The translations under genes were made by a program, and so were the position numbers. A stretch of 64,000 bases of DNA from Leifsonia shinshuensis (GTDB lineage: Bacteria > Actinomycetota > Actinomycetes > Actinomycetales > Microbacteriaceae): the NCBI RefSeq assembly GCF_031456835.1, contig NZ_JAVDVK010000001.1:1426001-1490000 (forward strand), given 5' to 3'. Position 1 is the stretch's first letter. Each line of letters begins with the position of its first letter. The notes beneath the pieces are model-generated. The model worked only from the letters and a program-made list of their open reading frames with translations. It had not been told where the DNA came from and did not search any database. This document shows, in pieces, positions 1-7,931 of this stretch.

Positions 1-454
1 CGCCCTTGACGACGAAGTAGGACCCGCGGATGGTGCCGGCCAGCTTCGACCGCTGGCGCGCGAACTTGAACGCGGAGAGCTCGTCGGGCTCGTCCATCCC
101 ATCGGAGAGCTTGAACCCGACGGCGCGCTTGCCCGCATCCTCCAGCGTCCAGAGCAGGTTCACCGACAGGCCGGACTCGTAGAAGACGTAGGTCCAGTCG
201 ATCCCCTCGACTTGGAACCGTGTCGCCTCGAGCGCCGGCGACGCGATCACGATGCCGCGCTCCTCCTCGAGCACCCGGGCGACGCGCGCGACGGCGTCCG
301 CCTCCTCCTCTGCCGTTCCGACGGTGAAGGCGTGGTCGTACTTGTTGCGGAAGTAGCGCGCCTCGTTCGCCCGCAGCCCCGCGAGCGCCTCGGCGACCGG
401 GGACGACTCCAGCCCGACGGTGGACACGTTCTCGAAGTCGACGACGTACGGCAT
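1..454 (-). CDS. Unknown protein, 3'-truncated by window edge
   Basis: This minus-strand frame opens at an ATG (454-452) and runs off the left edge, giving about 151 residues starting MPYVVDFENV. It is acidic, with no signal peptide or membrane segment. The visible part is mixed alpha/beta in composition and holds an Ala/Glu-rich stretch around residues 40-65. I recognise no family or catalytic motif. The frame has the high third-position GC typical of real genes here and diverges from the acetyltransferase at 573. It is probably a soluble conserved hypothetical protein, and the missing C-terminus prevents a better call. Confidence 0.6.
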   Translation of the reverse strand, partial: MPYVVDFENVSTVGLESSPVAEALAGLRANEARYFRNKYDHAFTVGTAEEEADAVARVARVLEEERGIVIASPALEATRFQVEGIDWTYVFYESGLSVNLLWTLEDAGKRAVGFKLSDGMDEPDELSAFKFARQRSKLAGTIRGSYFVVKG

Positions 455-572
455 GTTGCCCTCCCGGATCTCGGCGGCGGCTCGCCGCCCGCACCAACCT
501 AGCGCGACGAGTGGATGCGGTGCACGGGCGTGTCCGCTGCGCACGGCCCGGAAGGAGCGCGAGGATCGACGG

Positions 573-1112
573 GTGTCCGACCTGCTGATGCGCATCCAGA
601 GTCCCGAGTTCCAGGCGATGTCCGAGCGCGTGCTCGAGGTGACCGCCCTCACGTCCCGCCTCAACGTGCTGCCCTTCGACGATGAGGCGGGCAAGGCGGA
701 GCTGTTCGAGCGCATCCTCGGCCGTCCGCTGCCGCCGCGCGCCACGATCTACCCGCCGTTCTTCACCGACCACGGGCTCAACCTCGACCTCGCGGACCGC
801 GTCTTCATCAACCAGAACTGCACGTTCCTCGACTATGCGGGCATCCGCCTGGCCGAGCGCGTCATGGTCGCGCCCCAGGCGACCTTCATCACGGTCGGAC
901 ACCCCGTCGACACCGAGGACCGCCGCATCTGGCTGACCGGAGGCCCGATCGACGTGGAGGAGAACGTGTGGATCGGCGCGGGCGCCACGATCCTACCCGG
1001 TGTCACGATCGGCCGAGACTCCGTGATCGCGGCAGGCGCGGTCGTCGCGGAGGACGTGCCGCCGCGGAGTCTCGTAGCGGGCGGGAAGGCGACGGTGCGA
1101 CGGTCCTGGTGA
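573..1112 (+). CDS. Sugar O-acetyltransferase (maltose/galactoside acetyltransferase family)
   Basis: This 179-residue protein belongs to the left-handed beta-helix acetyltransferases (LacA/Maa/NodL type), which move acetyl from acetyl-CoA to a sugar hydroxyl in the cytoplasm. Visible features are the family stretch with NQNCTFLDYAGI, a candidate catalytic His in TVGHPVD, and hexapeptide-repeat sequence (VWIGAGATILPGVTIG) in the C-terminal third. The frame extends upstream into the divergent gene, but GTG at 573 has a purine-rich GAGGA about seven bases upstream and gives the family's usual length. The substrate cannot be told from sequence. Confidence 0.88.
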   Translation: MSDLLMRIQSPEFQAMSERVLEVTALTSRLNVLPFDDEAGKAELFERILGRPLPPRATIYPPFFTDHGLNLDLADRVFINQNCTFLDYAGIRLAERVMVAPQATFITVGHPVDTEDRRIWLTGGPIDVEENVWIGAGATILPGVTIGRDSVIAAGAVVAEDVPPRSLVAGGKATVRRSW

Positions 1113-1262
1113 CCGCGGGCTGCCGCGGCCCCGCGCGCCGTCTGGGCGCCCGCCGGGAAGGTGATCCGCCCTGTTCTGCGACACGGCCGGACGTGCTTGG
1201 ATGAGCGGGTGGGGCGTCCGACGAACGTCTCACCCGGACCGGCACGTCGCAGGAGCGCGAGT

Positions 1263-2105
1263 ATGGAGTTCGACAGACTGAGCGGGGCGGCGACCGACTC
1301 CGACCCCCAGATGCTCCTGCTCGAACTCATCGACAGCGTCGTCCGTTCGCTCCCGGCCGACGTCGCATCCCGCGCCCTGCTCGTCGAGCGCACCCGGTCG
1401 CTGAGCGACTGGATGGCACAGCGGCCCGGTCCGATCACCCGCCTGCGCCTGTCCGGTCCCACCGAGGCGCTGTCGCTGGAGTGGGAGCCGGGGCCGCGCT
1501 GGACCGCCACGGTGGAGCAGCTCCACGGGACGGTCTCGCTGTCGAGCCGCACCGTCCCCGTCAGTCAGTGGCTGACGGCGTTCGCCCAGCTCGTCACCGC
1601 CCTCGCGGTGAGCGCCGCGGAAGACGCGGCGGATTCGGAGCGCGCGCTGCAGGCGCTCGGGATCCTGGCGCCCGGATCGGAGGTCCGCGTCGACGACGCC
1701 AACCTCTCGCGCGACCTGCTGACCCTCGCCGCGCGCGTCCGGCGACGGGTCCCCGCGGAGGCGGCGGAGGCCGTGGAGCGGATCGGCGCCCTGCTGGCGG
1801 ACACACTCCCGCGAGTGGCCGGGACCGGCGAGCCCGAGGTGATCGTGCGCGTGGCGGCGACCGTGTACCTCCCCGACACGTTGCGGGCCTACCTCGCGCT
1901 GCCCGCCGGGTGGGCGGCCGAGCACACGCTCGCCGGCGGCCTCACCCCGGCTCAGGCGCTGATCGCGCAGCTCGACGCCCTCGAGTCCGCGGCGCGGACG
2001 ATGAGGGATGCGGCGGTCGAGCGGGACGCCTCGGCCCTGCTGGCCAACGGCCGGTTCCTGGCCGACCGGTTCGCCGGGTCCCGACGCGAGCTCGACCTGC
2101 CCTGA
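1263..2105 (+). CDS. Hypothetical protein, 280 aa
   Basis: The ATG at 1263 sits just after an AGGAG Shine-Dalgarno sequence and is preferred over upstream in-frame starts. The product is a soluble, helix-rich protein (MEFDRLSGAA...) with many Ala, Leu and Arg/Asp residues and no signal peptide or membrane span. No catalytic motif or named family is recognised. It ends 13 bp before the convergent CHAP gene. The codon pattern fits a genuine gene, and the function is unknown. Confidence 0.7.
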   Translation: MEFDRLSGAATDSDPQMLLLELIDSVVRSLPADVASRALLVERTRSLSDWMAQRPGPITRLRLSGPTEALSLEWEPGPRWTATVEQLHGTVSLSSRTVPVSQWLTAFAQLVTALAVSAAEDAADSERALQALGILAPGSEVRVDDANLSRDLLTLAARVRRRVPAEAAEAVERIGALLADTLPRVAGTGEPEVIVRVAATVYLPDTLRAYLALPAGWAAEHTLAGGLTPAQALIAQLDALESAARTMRDAAVERDASALLANGRFLADRFAGSRRELDLP

Positions 2106-2118
2106 CGGTCGGCTCCGC

Positions 2119-2949
2119 TCAGGGGTTGTCCGCGAACTGGTTCGTGAACGACGAATCCCGGCCGAGTGCGAAATCGACGAGCTTCCGGAACCGGTCCGGC
2201 TCGACGGCGGCGCTTCTCGCCTGCTCCACGGTGTCGGCCGTCTGGTAGTACAGCTCGTTCCAGTGCCGGGCCTGCGTCTCGCCGCCGTTGGCGTAGAGGA
2301 TGTTGTTGGCCGTGCGATCCCAGAAGATGCAGATGAACTGGGGCAGCCCGGGCGGAGGTTCCTCGCAGAAGTAGAGCCGCCCGCGTCCCTCCCTCCGGAT
2401 CGCGCTGGTGCGCGTGGCGGTGGCGCTCGCCGTCGCGGCGATCGCCCGCGCGACGGCGTCGTTGACGATGCGGTTGAGGTCGTCGAGTGAGGCCATGTCG
2501 AACTCATCTCCTTGCAGATAGGGCGGCCGGATGTAGCTGAGGATGTACCCGGCCGAGCGGGTGCGGTCGCGCATGTCGTCGCCGGGATTGGAGTTGGTGC
2601 CGCGCGAGGTCACGACGGAGCCGCCCGGCGACACGGCCACCACGATCTCGGTGTGGTCGGGGTCGCCGTCCCCGTCCCAGTCGAACGCCAGCACGTCGCC
2701 GGGCTGCACGCCCGCCGAGCCGTCGTGCCAGACGCCGCGGTCGCGTCCCCAGTTCTGGATCTGCGAGACGTAGGTGTAGTAGGGATTGCCGAACGAGTTC
2801 AGCCCGAACAGGTAGTAGCTGACGCAGGCCGCGCAGTCGTCGTAGTTGCTGTTGCCGCTCGGCCACCACGGGTTCGGCCAGGTGGCGCCGAACGACCGGC
2901 CCATCGCGGCGAGCACTTCCCCCGGCGACCGGTTGAGGAGTTCAGGCAT
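2119..2949 (-). CDS. CHAP/NlpC-like cysteine peptidase domain protein
   Basis: A 276-residue protein whose first ~145 residues look like a CHAP-type amidohydrolase/peptidase domain, the fold used by many peptidoglycan hydrolases and endolysins. The likely catalytic Cys is Cys39 in YDDCAACVSYY, and the His is in DGDPDHTEIV, followed by a Gly/Asn-rich turn. The remaining ~120 residues have no family I can name. There is no obvious signal peptide, so export would need another route. The start is well supported: AGGAGG lies about nine bases upstream of the ATG. An acidic, Pro-rich open frame (about 2942-3129, minus) abuts this start but lacks a good start signal. Confidence 0.72.
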   Translation of the reverse strand: MPELLNRSPGEVLAAMGRSFGATWPNPWWPSGNSNYDDCAACVSYYLFGLNSFGNPYYTYVSQIQNWGRDRGVWHDGSAGVQPGDVLAFDWDGDGDPDHTEIVVAVSPGGSVVTSRGTNSNPGDDMRDRTRSAGYILSYIRPPYLQGDEFDMASLDDLNRIVNDAVARAIAATASATATRTSAIRREGRGRLYFCEEPPPGLPQFICIFWDRTANNILYANGGETQARHWNELYYQTADTVEQARSAAVEPDRFRKLVDFALGRDSSFTNQFADNP

Positions 2950-3209
2950 CGCGCGGAACCTCCTCGCCGTAACTGGAGCTGATGGCGGGGGGCGCGGCCG
3001 GCTTGCCGGCGTTCAGGGGTGGCGGCAGGCCGAGGTCGTCCACTCGATCGTCCGGCGGGAGATCGTCGTCCGGGTTCCCTGTTTCGTCCGTCGTGCCGTC
3101 CCCCGTTCCTGGTGCATCGTGGGCGCAGGGTCATGGTACGACCGGGGTGACGGGCGGCGCGAGACAGGATGCGAGGGCCCTCCGGAGGAGCGGCGTAGCA
3201 GCCCCGGCG

Positions 3210-5363
3210 TCAGCAGATCGACAGCGACTCGACCCACGGGCCGAGCGCGTTCGGGCCGCCGATCACGCCGACCTTCGCCGTGCCGGCCGCCGCGAGCGCG
3301 TCCTCCGTCATCCGCGGGATGCACCCCGGAGGGGCCAGGTAGAGCGGGGAGCCGGTGCTCGCCGCGAGCGCCGCACCGGAGAGCGCGTCCGCGAACGCGG
3401 AGCCGGTGGCGAGGTAGGCGGAGGCGGGGTGGGCGTTCGCGTCCTGGCCGACGAGGAACGACGTCCCGTAGCGGTCGCCGCCGCCGAGGCGGGTCACCGA
3501 GCCGAGCGTCGCCAGCTGCTGGGCGATGCCGTCCGACAGCACGTCCGAGCCGCCGACGACGGTGAAGGATGTGGTCCCCAGCGTGCGCAGCAGTTCGAGC
3601 GTCGCCGGATCGACGGTCGCGGCCGAGCCGTCCACGAGAATCACCGGCGCTCCGGCGCCGCCCGCGGCGGCCGAGGCGGACAGGGCGTCGGCGAACCCGC
3701 GTCCGGTGGCGATGTACGCCTTGGGCACCGGCGCTGTGAAGGCGGACTGCACCAGCGCGCGGTTCGTCGCATACCGGTCGGACCCGGCCGCGCGCGTGAC
3801 GGGCGCGATCGCGCTGAGCTGGTCGACCACGGCCGGTGCGACCGCGTTGACGCCGCCGACGACGACGATCCGCTTCGGGGCAAGGGCCTTGATCTTGTCG
3901 ACCGTCCCCGCTGCGAGGAAGCCCGGCGGGGTGAGGATGAGCGGGCCCTTCGCCTTGGCGGCGACGGCCGCGGCGCCCAGGGCATCCGGGAAGTCGGTCC
4001 CGGTGGAGACGTACACGACCGGGGCGGTCGCCGGGTAGGCGGCGGAGGCGGCAGCGAGGGAGGTCTGATACCGGTCGGAACCGTAGATGCGCGTCACCGT
4101 CGGCGCCCAGCCGACCGAGTCGAGGTCGACGATCCCGAACCCCTGCTCGTCCACGGTCGTGTCGGTGCGGCCGCCGCCCATGACGAACGCGGTGTGCCCG
4201 TCGGGGGTGATGGCGATCGGCCCGCCGCCGGCGCCGGGAACCTGCGCGGTGACGGTCCGGGACGCGTCGTCGATGACGGCCAGCTCGCGGTTGTTCTCGC
4301 TGACGAGGACGCGGGCGCCTCCGGGCACGAAGCCGATGGAGGTCGCGTCGGTGTGCAGGCTGATGCTCGTCACGGTGCTGTCGGAGACCTGGAGCCGGTC
4401 GACAGCTTGTGTCATGCCGACGTACACGGAGGAGCCGTCGGGCGAGATCCCGATCGGGTGGAACAGGTTCTGGGAGCCGGGCAACGAGATCACCGTGGAG
4501 GTCCCTGTCGCCAGATCGACCTTCTCGAGCGTGGCGGACGACCTGTCGACGCCGGGGCGGTTCAGGAGGAACAGCGACGCGCCATCCTGGGTGATCACCG
4601 CGGCGCGGGGCTGCGTCTGAAGCGGCGCCGTCGAGGTCAGCTGTCCGGACGCGATGTCGATCACGGCAAGCCGCCCCACCGCGCCCGCGGTGTCGAACTC
4701 CGGCACGTACACCTTCGACGAGTCGGGAGCGAAAGCGATGTCGGCGCCGATCACCGTGCCCGTGCCCAGGTCGATCGTCGTCGTCACCTTCTGCTGCACG
4801 AGGTCGACGCCGACGAGCGTCGAGATCTCCTGCGTCGTGTCAGGGATGGATGTGCTCGTCAGCGCCCAGGCGGTCCGGCCGTCGGGTGCGACCCGGACGG
4901 TCAGCGCCTCGCCCCGGACAGGCAGGACCTTGACGACGGAATTGGAGGCAGTCGACACGAGCACGACAGCGCCGGCGGTCCCGAGGCCGGTGTTCCACCG
5001 TGTCTGCAGGTCGGCGACGACCAGCATCCGTCCATCCGGGGTGACATCGACGTCGTACGGGTAGACGTCGATCGGCACGGAGGCCAGGGCGCGGTGGCCG
5101 ACCATGTCCACATGCGAGAGGATGCTCGCCGCTGAGGTGGCATACAGCTGCGACCCGTCCGGCAGCATGGCGAGCTGGCTGCCTCCGCCACCCGGCACGA
5201 CGAGCTGCCCGGCCGACGGCGTCGACACCGTCGTGGGCGTCGCAACGGCGGTCGTCCCCGTCCACGTGAGCCCGGCCACGAGCAGCGTCACGGCCGCAAC
5301 GGACGATCGGCGAAGGAGGGACGGGAAGCGCCGGCGCGAGCCGGCCGGGTTGGAGCGCATCAA
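3210..5363 (-). CDS. Secreted beta-propeller protein with C-terminal cell-wall-binding repeats
   Basis: A 717-residue exported protein. Residues 1 to about 41 form a Sec signal peptide (basic start, hydrophobic core, AVA-type end). Residues ~45-420 carry YncE/NHL-like propeller repeats with recurring phrases such as VTPDGRMLVVAD, VAPDGRTAWA and ISPDGSSVYVG. The last ~290 residues are three putative cell-wall-binding repeats (CW_binding_2; IYGSDRYQTS, AAGSDRYATN, LGGGDRYGTS). It ends with a C-terminal Cys, as do the two other proteins of this repeat type in the window (29954-32125 and 32288-34186). It probably sits on the cell envelope as a binding or scaffold protein; no enzyme motif is seen. 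Confidence 0.85.
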   Translation of the reverse strand: MMRSNPAGSRRRFPSLLRRSSVAAVTLLVAGLTWTGTTAVATPTTVSTPSAGQLVVPGGGGSQLAMLPDGSQLYATSAASILSHVDMVGHRALASVPIDVYPYDVDVTPDGRMLVVADLQTRWNTGLGTAGAVVLVSTASNSVVKVLPVRGEALTVRVAPDGRTAWALTSTSIPDTTQEISTLVGVDLVQQKVTTTIDLGTGTVIGADIAFAPDSSKVYVPEFDTAGAVGRLAVIDIASGQLTSTAPLQTQPRAAVITQDGASLFLLNRPGVDRSSATLEKVDLATGTSTVISLPGSQNLFHPIGISPDGSSVYVGMTQAVDRLQVSDSTVTSISLHTDATSIGFVPGGARVLVSENNRELAVIDDASRTVTAQVPGAGGGPIAITPDGHTAFVMGGGRTDTTVDEQGFGIVDLDSVGWAPTVTRIYGSDRYQTSLAAASAAYPATAPVVYVSTGTDFPDALGAAAVAAKAKGPLILTPPGFLAAGTVDKIKALAPKRIVVVGGVNAVAPAVVDQLSAIAPVTRAAGSDRYATNRALVQSAFTAPVPKAYIATGRGFADALSASAAAGGAGAPVILVDGSAATVDPATLELLRTLGTTSFTVVGGSDVLSDGIAQQLATLGSVTRLGGGDRYGTSFLVGQDANAHPASAYLATGSAFADALSGAALAASTGSPLYLAPPGCIPRMTEDALAAAGTAKVGVIGGPNALGPWVESLSIC

Positions 5364-5397
5364 ATCAGCTAAGCATCCCGGGCGGACGATCTGTATT

Positions 5398-5411
5398 CCC
5401 TCGTTCGAGGG
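5398..5411. promoter_or_regulatory. Short palindrome upstream of the propeller/wall-binding gene
   Basis: CCCTCG-TT-CGAGGG is a perfect 6-bp inverted repeat about 35 bases before the start of the 3210-5363 gene (minus strand). It could be an operator or a small 5'-UTR hairpin. No regulator can be assigned. Confidence 0.3.
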
Positions 5412-5459
5412 GCAGGGCTGGGAATGGAGGAATGGAGGACTGGAGGCGGTGAGCGGTGG

Positions 5460-6071
5460 TCAGATGCCTCCCCCGGCGGCCCAGAGCTCCTCGGCCTCCA
5501 GGGTCAGATCGATCACCTGACGCAGGAGACCCCCCATCGATGTCGACCTCAGCAGGGTGTACCTGTCGTACTCGCCCAGCGGGGCGATCGCCGCCAGCTG
5601 CCACACGGCTGCGACCGGATCCTCCGACAGCTCGATCGCTGCATCCGACTCCGGCTCGTCGACGCGGGCGATCACGCGGCGGACGACCGCTTCGGCCTCG
5701 GCCCGCAGGGGTTCGAGCGCGTCGGACCACTCCAGATCGGGCAGCATCGAGAGCTCGGCCCGGGGATACGGGTCGTCGTCGAGCCAGGCCTCGACCGTGA
5801 ACCGCCGGGTCCCGACGCCCACGATGAACAGGTCGTCGGCGTCCGCGGTGGCGCTCACAAGATGCGCGATCGTCCCGACCGAGGCGCGCTGGTCGCCACC
5901 TCCGGCTTCGGACCCGCGCTCGATGAGGACGACGCCGAACTCGAACCCCGGTTCGACCTCGTCGAGCAATCGGCCGACCAACGTGAGATAGCGCGGCTCG
6001 AAGACACGCAGCGGGATCGCCACGAACGGGAACAGCACGGATCCGAGCGGGAACATCGGTGAGGCGGCCAT
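5460..6071 (-). CDS. LON peptidase substrate-binding domain protein
   Basis: A ~203-residue stand-alone LON N-terminal domain (PF02190-like). The opening FPLGSVLFPF ... PLRVFEPRYLTLV is the family signature. There is no AAA or protease module. In actinobacteria these are cytoplasmic proteins of unclear role. Start choice is uncertain: ATG at 6071 is listed, but ATG at 6056 just before the FPLG motif and GTG at 6086 are alternatives, and none has a strong ribosome site. It diverges from the DUF427 gene at 6107. Confidence 0.82.
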   Translation of the reverse strand: MAASPMFPLGSVLFPFVAIPLRVFEPRYLTLVGRLLDEVEPGFEFGVVLIERGSEAGGGDQRASVGTIAHLVSATADADDLFIVGVGTRRFTVEAWLDDDPYPRAELSMLPDLEWSDALEPLRAEAEAVVRRVIARVDEPESDAAIELSEDPVAAVWQLAAIAPLGEYDRYTLLRSTSMGGLLRQVIDLTLEAEELWAAGGGI

Positions 6072-6106
6072 ACCCCAGTGAAGCACCGCGGACGTACAGT
6101 GAACAG

Positions 6107-6604
6107 GTGACCCGACCCCGCCCCGAGATCCCAGGACCGGGTCAGGAGTCCGTGTGGGACTACCCGAGGCCGCCGCGCATCGAGCGCGTGGCCGCGCCCG
6201 TCACGATCCGTCTGGGCAGCCAGCTCATCGTCGACACCCGAGACGTCGTCCGGGTGCTCGAGACCAGCCATCCGCCTGTCTACTACCTCCCGATCGCGGA
6301 CTTCGCGCCCGGCGCGCTGGTCGACGCCGACGGCTCGTCGTTCTGCGAGTTCAAGGGAACCGCACGATACCTCGACGTGCGCGGCGGAGGCGAGGTGCGG
6401 TCCGCGAGCGGATGGAACTACCCGCATCCGTCGCCCGGGTACGAGCTGCTCCGGGACCGCGTCGCCGTCTACGCCCAGCAGATGGACGAGTGCACGGTCG
6501 ACGGCGAGGTCGTCACGCCGCAGCCCGGAGGCTTCTACGGCGGCTGGGTCACGAGGGCTGTGGTCGGGCCGTTCAAGGGGGTGCCTGGGTCATACGGCTG
6601 GTGA
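6107..6604 (+). CDS. DUF427 domain protein
   Basis: A 165-residue protein with a single DUF427 domain. Diagnostic pieces are PPRIERV near the start, the central SSFCEFKGTARY and SGWNYPHPS, and the C-terminal GGFYGGWVT. These are small beta-rich cytoplasmic proteins of unknown biochemical role. The GTG at 6107 gives a normal length and leaves a 35-bp divergent gap to the LON-domain gene. Upstream in-frame starts would run into that gap. Confidence 0.82.
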   Translation: MTRPRPEIPGPGQESVWDYPRPPRIERVAAPVTIRLGSQLIVDTRDVVRVLETSHPPVYYLPIADFAPGALVDADGSSFCEFKGTARYLDVRGGGEVRSASGWNYPHPSPGYELLRDRVAVYAQQMDECTVDGEVVTPQPGGFYGGWVTRAVVGPFKGVPGSYGW

Positions 6605-6643
6605 GCGCCGGGGATACCTGTCGCCAGCTCTACAGCTGAGTGC

Positions 6644-6910
6644 TTATGGCCCCTCGTGGAAGGTCAAACTGCCGTCCTGGCCGACGAAGGCGAAGAACCA
6701 TGTCCGATGGTCGTGGGCGCCGCGCTCGAACTTGCGACGCTTCGCACGCGTAGGGACGCCGTTCAGCACCCCGTCAGGCAGCGATACGCCCCGTCCTTCG
6801 GTTGCGGCCCGTCCCGATCCTGCGCACCACTCGACATGCCAACGTGTCGTCTCGTCGAGGAACTCGGACACGTCCTCACGCGTCAGCGCTCCGTCGGGCC
6901 AGTTATTCAT
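6644..6910 (-). CDS. Small hypothetical protein, 88 aa
   Basis: An ATG-initiated frame (MNNWPDGALTREDV...) encoding a soluble Trp- and charge-rich peptide with no signal peptide. Its start lies only 27 bp from the ychF-like direct repeat at 6938-6962, just outside the ATPase-HNH element. A GGGAC stretch is the only candidate ribosome site, and base composition is a little lower in GC than the flanking core genes. No family is recognised. It may be an old neighbour of ychF or part of the accessory patch. Confidence 0.5.
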   Translation of the reverse strand: MNNWPDGALTREDVSEFLDETTRWHVEWCAGSGRAATEGRGVSLPDGVLNGVPTRAKRRKFERGAHDHRTWFFAFVGQDGSLTFHEGP

Positions 6911-6937
6911 GGCTTAGTCCCTTGCTGAAATGGCTGG

Positions 6938-6962
6938 ACGTCGAACCGGAACTCCACCACGT
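6938..6962 (+). repeat. Direct repeat, distal copy (attachment-site-like)
   Basis: 25 bp identical to 9769-9793 except for one base; positions 6943-6962 match exactly over 20 bp (gaaccggaactccaccacgt). Read on the minus strand it still spells the YchF tail VVEFRFDV, but here it is attached to no ychF gene. Confidence 0.75.
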
Positions 6963-7055
6963 TACGACACGGTTAGGCATTGCTGGACCGGGTCGAACCG
7001 AGCGCGAAGCATTACTTCCAGAGGACGCGAAGATGAAGGCGCGTGTCGGGCTTTG

Positions 7056-7931
7056 TCAAGCAATCGGGTCGCTTGCTGACGGCAGGTCATCATTGGCCAA
7101 GACAAGCGGCCCAAAACCACCCCCACAGAACCATTCGCTTTGACTCCACGCGCGAAGTGCAGCGACGTTCCACGGCTCGAAGCCTCCGGTTGCCCAAGAG
7201 CGTTCAAGGTCGAGAAGAGATTGCCTTACGGCGGGCGCGCCGCCAAGCACGAACCTTTTTGTCAGTTCGAGACGGAGACCACCGAGGAAGCGGGACGCCT
7301 GTTTCGAGTAGAGCCGCCCGAGTTCGTGACGGCTGAAGTGCGCGCCGACTCGCGCCGATAGGGTCGCGTTCCACCGAGGGGGCGACACGATCGTGTAAGT
7401 CAACGCTCCGCTCGTCTCATTTAGGACGGCGACCAGCCAATCGAACTCTCCGAGATCATCAAAATACGGGTGGAGCGGTTGTTCCTCCGCCACCGCGGCC
7501 ACGAAGGCCTTCTTCTTCTTGTTGCACTTGCTGCATATCGGCACAAGGTTGAGCGGAGTGACAGCGAGATAGTGGAACGTCGACTTAGGCAGGTAATGAT
7601 CGAGCTCGTCGACCTCGCGTCGGAGACAGTACGGACAGTCAAAATCTCCGACTAGTTCCTTCAGAATCTCGTAGTACATGCGAGCATTGCGGTCTTGGGG
7701 TACTAGCCGGTTCGTATATGCCCATTTGACGGCGAGATGCTCGGGAGCACCGATCGTACCGAGCGTCTTTGGAGTGCGGTACAACTCTCCGGCCTGTCCC
7801 AGTGTCGCGTAGGTCGCTTCCGCGTCCACCAAGGACTGTTTGCTCGCGACCGCGAGGATCACCTCCGGCGAGGACTCCATAACCGCGAGAACATCCCCCA
7901 CGCCAAAAGGGGGTTTAGTTAGGGTCCTCAC
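7056..7931 (-). CDS. HNH endonuclease, PtuB-like partner of the ATPase
   Basis: A 291-residue protein with a zinc-stabilised HNH nuclease core at residues ~99-140. CPYC (99-102), the catalytic DH in DELDHYLPKS (111-112), Asn in LNLVPICSKC and a second CxxC (133-136) are all present, so the active site looks intact. About 95 residues precede the core and ~150 follow it. The GTG start overlaps the ATPase stop (GTGA), so translation is coupled and the proteins probably act as a complex. ATPase followed by HNH nuclease is the layout of Septu (PtuA-PtuB) anti-phage systems. That family name is inferred from domains and order, and the flanking residues match nothing I know. Confidence 0.8.
   Translation of the reverse strand: MRTLTKPPFGVGDVLAVMESSPEVILAVASKQSLVDAEATYATLGQAGELYRTPKTLGTIGAPEHLAVKWAYTNRLVPQDRNARMYYEILKELVGDFDCPYCLRREVDELDHYLPKSTFHYLAVTPLNLVPICSKCNKKKKAFVAAVAEEQPLHPYFDDLGEFDWLVAVLNETSGALTYTIVSPPRWNATLSARVGAHFSRHELGRLYSKQASRFLGGLRLELTKRFVLGGAPAVRQSLLDLERSWATGGFEPWNVAALRAWSQSEWFCGGGFGPLVLANDDLPSASDPIA

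Noticed and set aside
2942..3043. Acidic Pro-rich minus-strand frame directly before the CHAP gene
   Set aside because: Coding-like composition, but no ATG and only an unsupported GTG; possibly a gene remnant, not enough to call.
2982..5135. A ~717-codon plus-strand frame opposite the propeller gene
   Set aside because: Antisense shadow; its mirror protein has a signal peptide and repeats.
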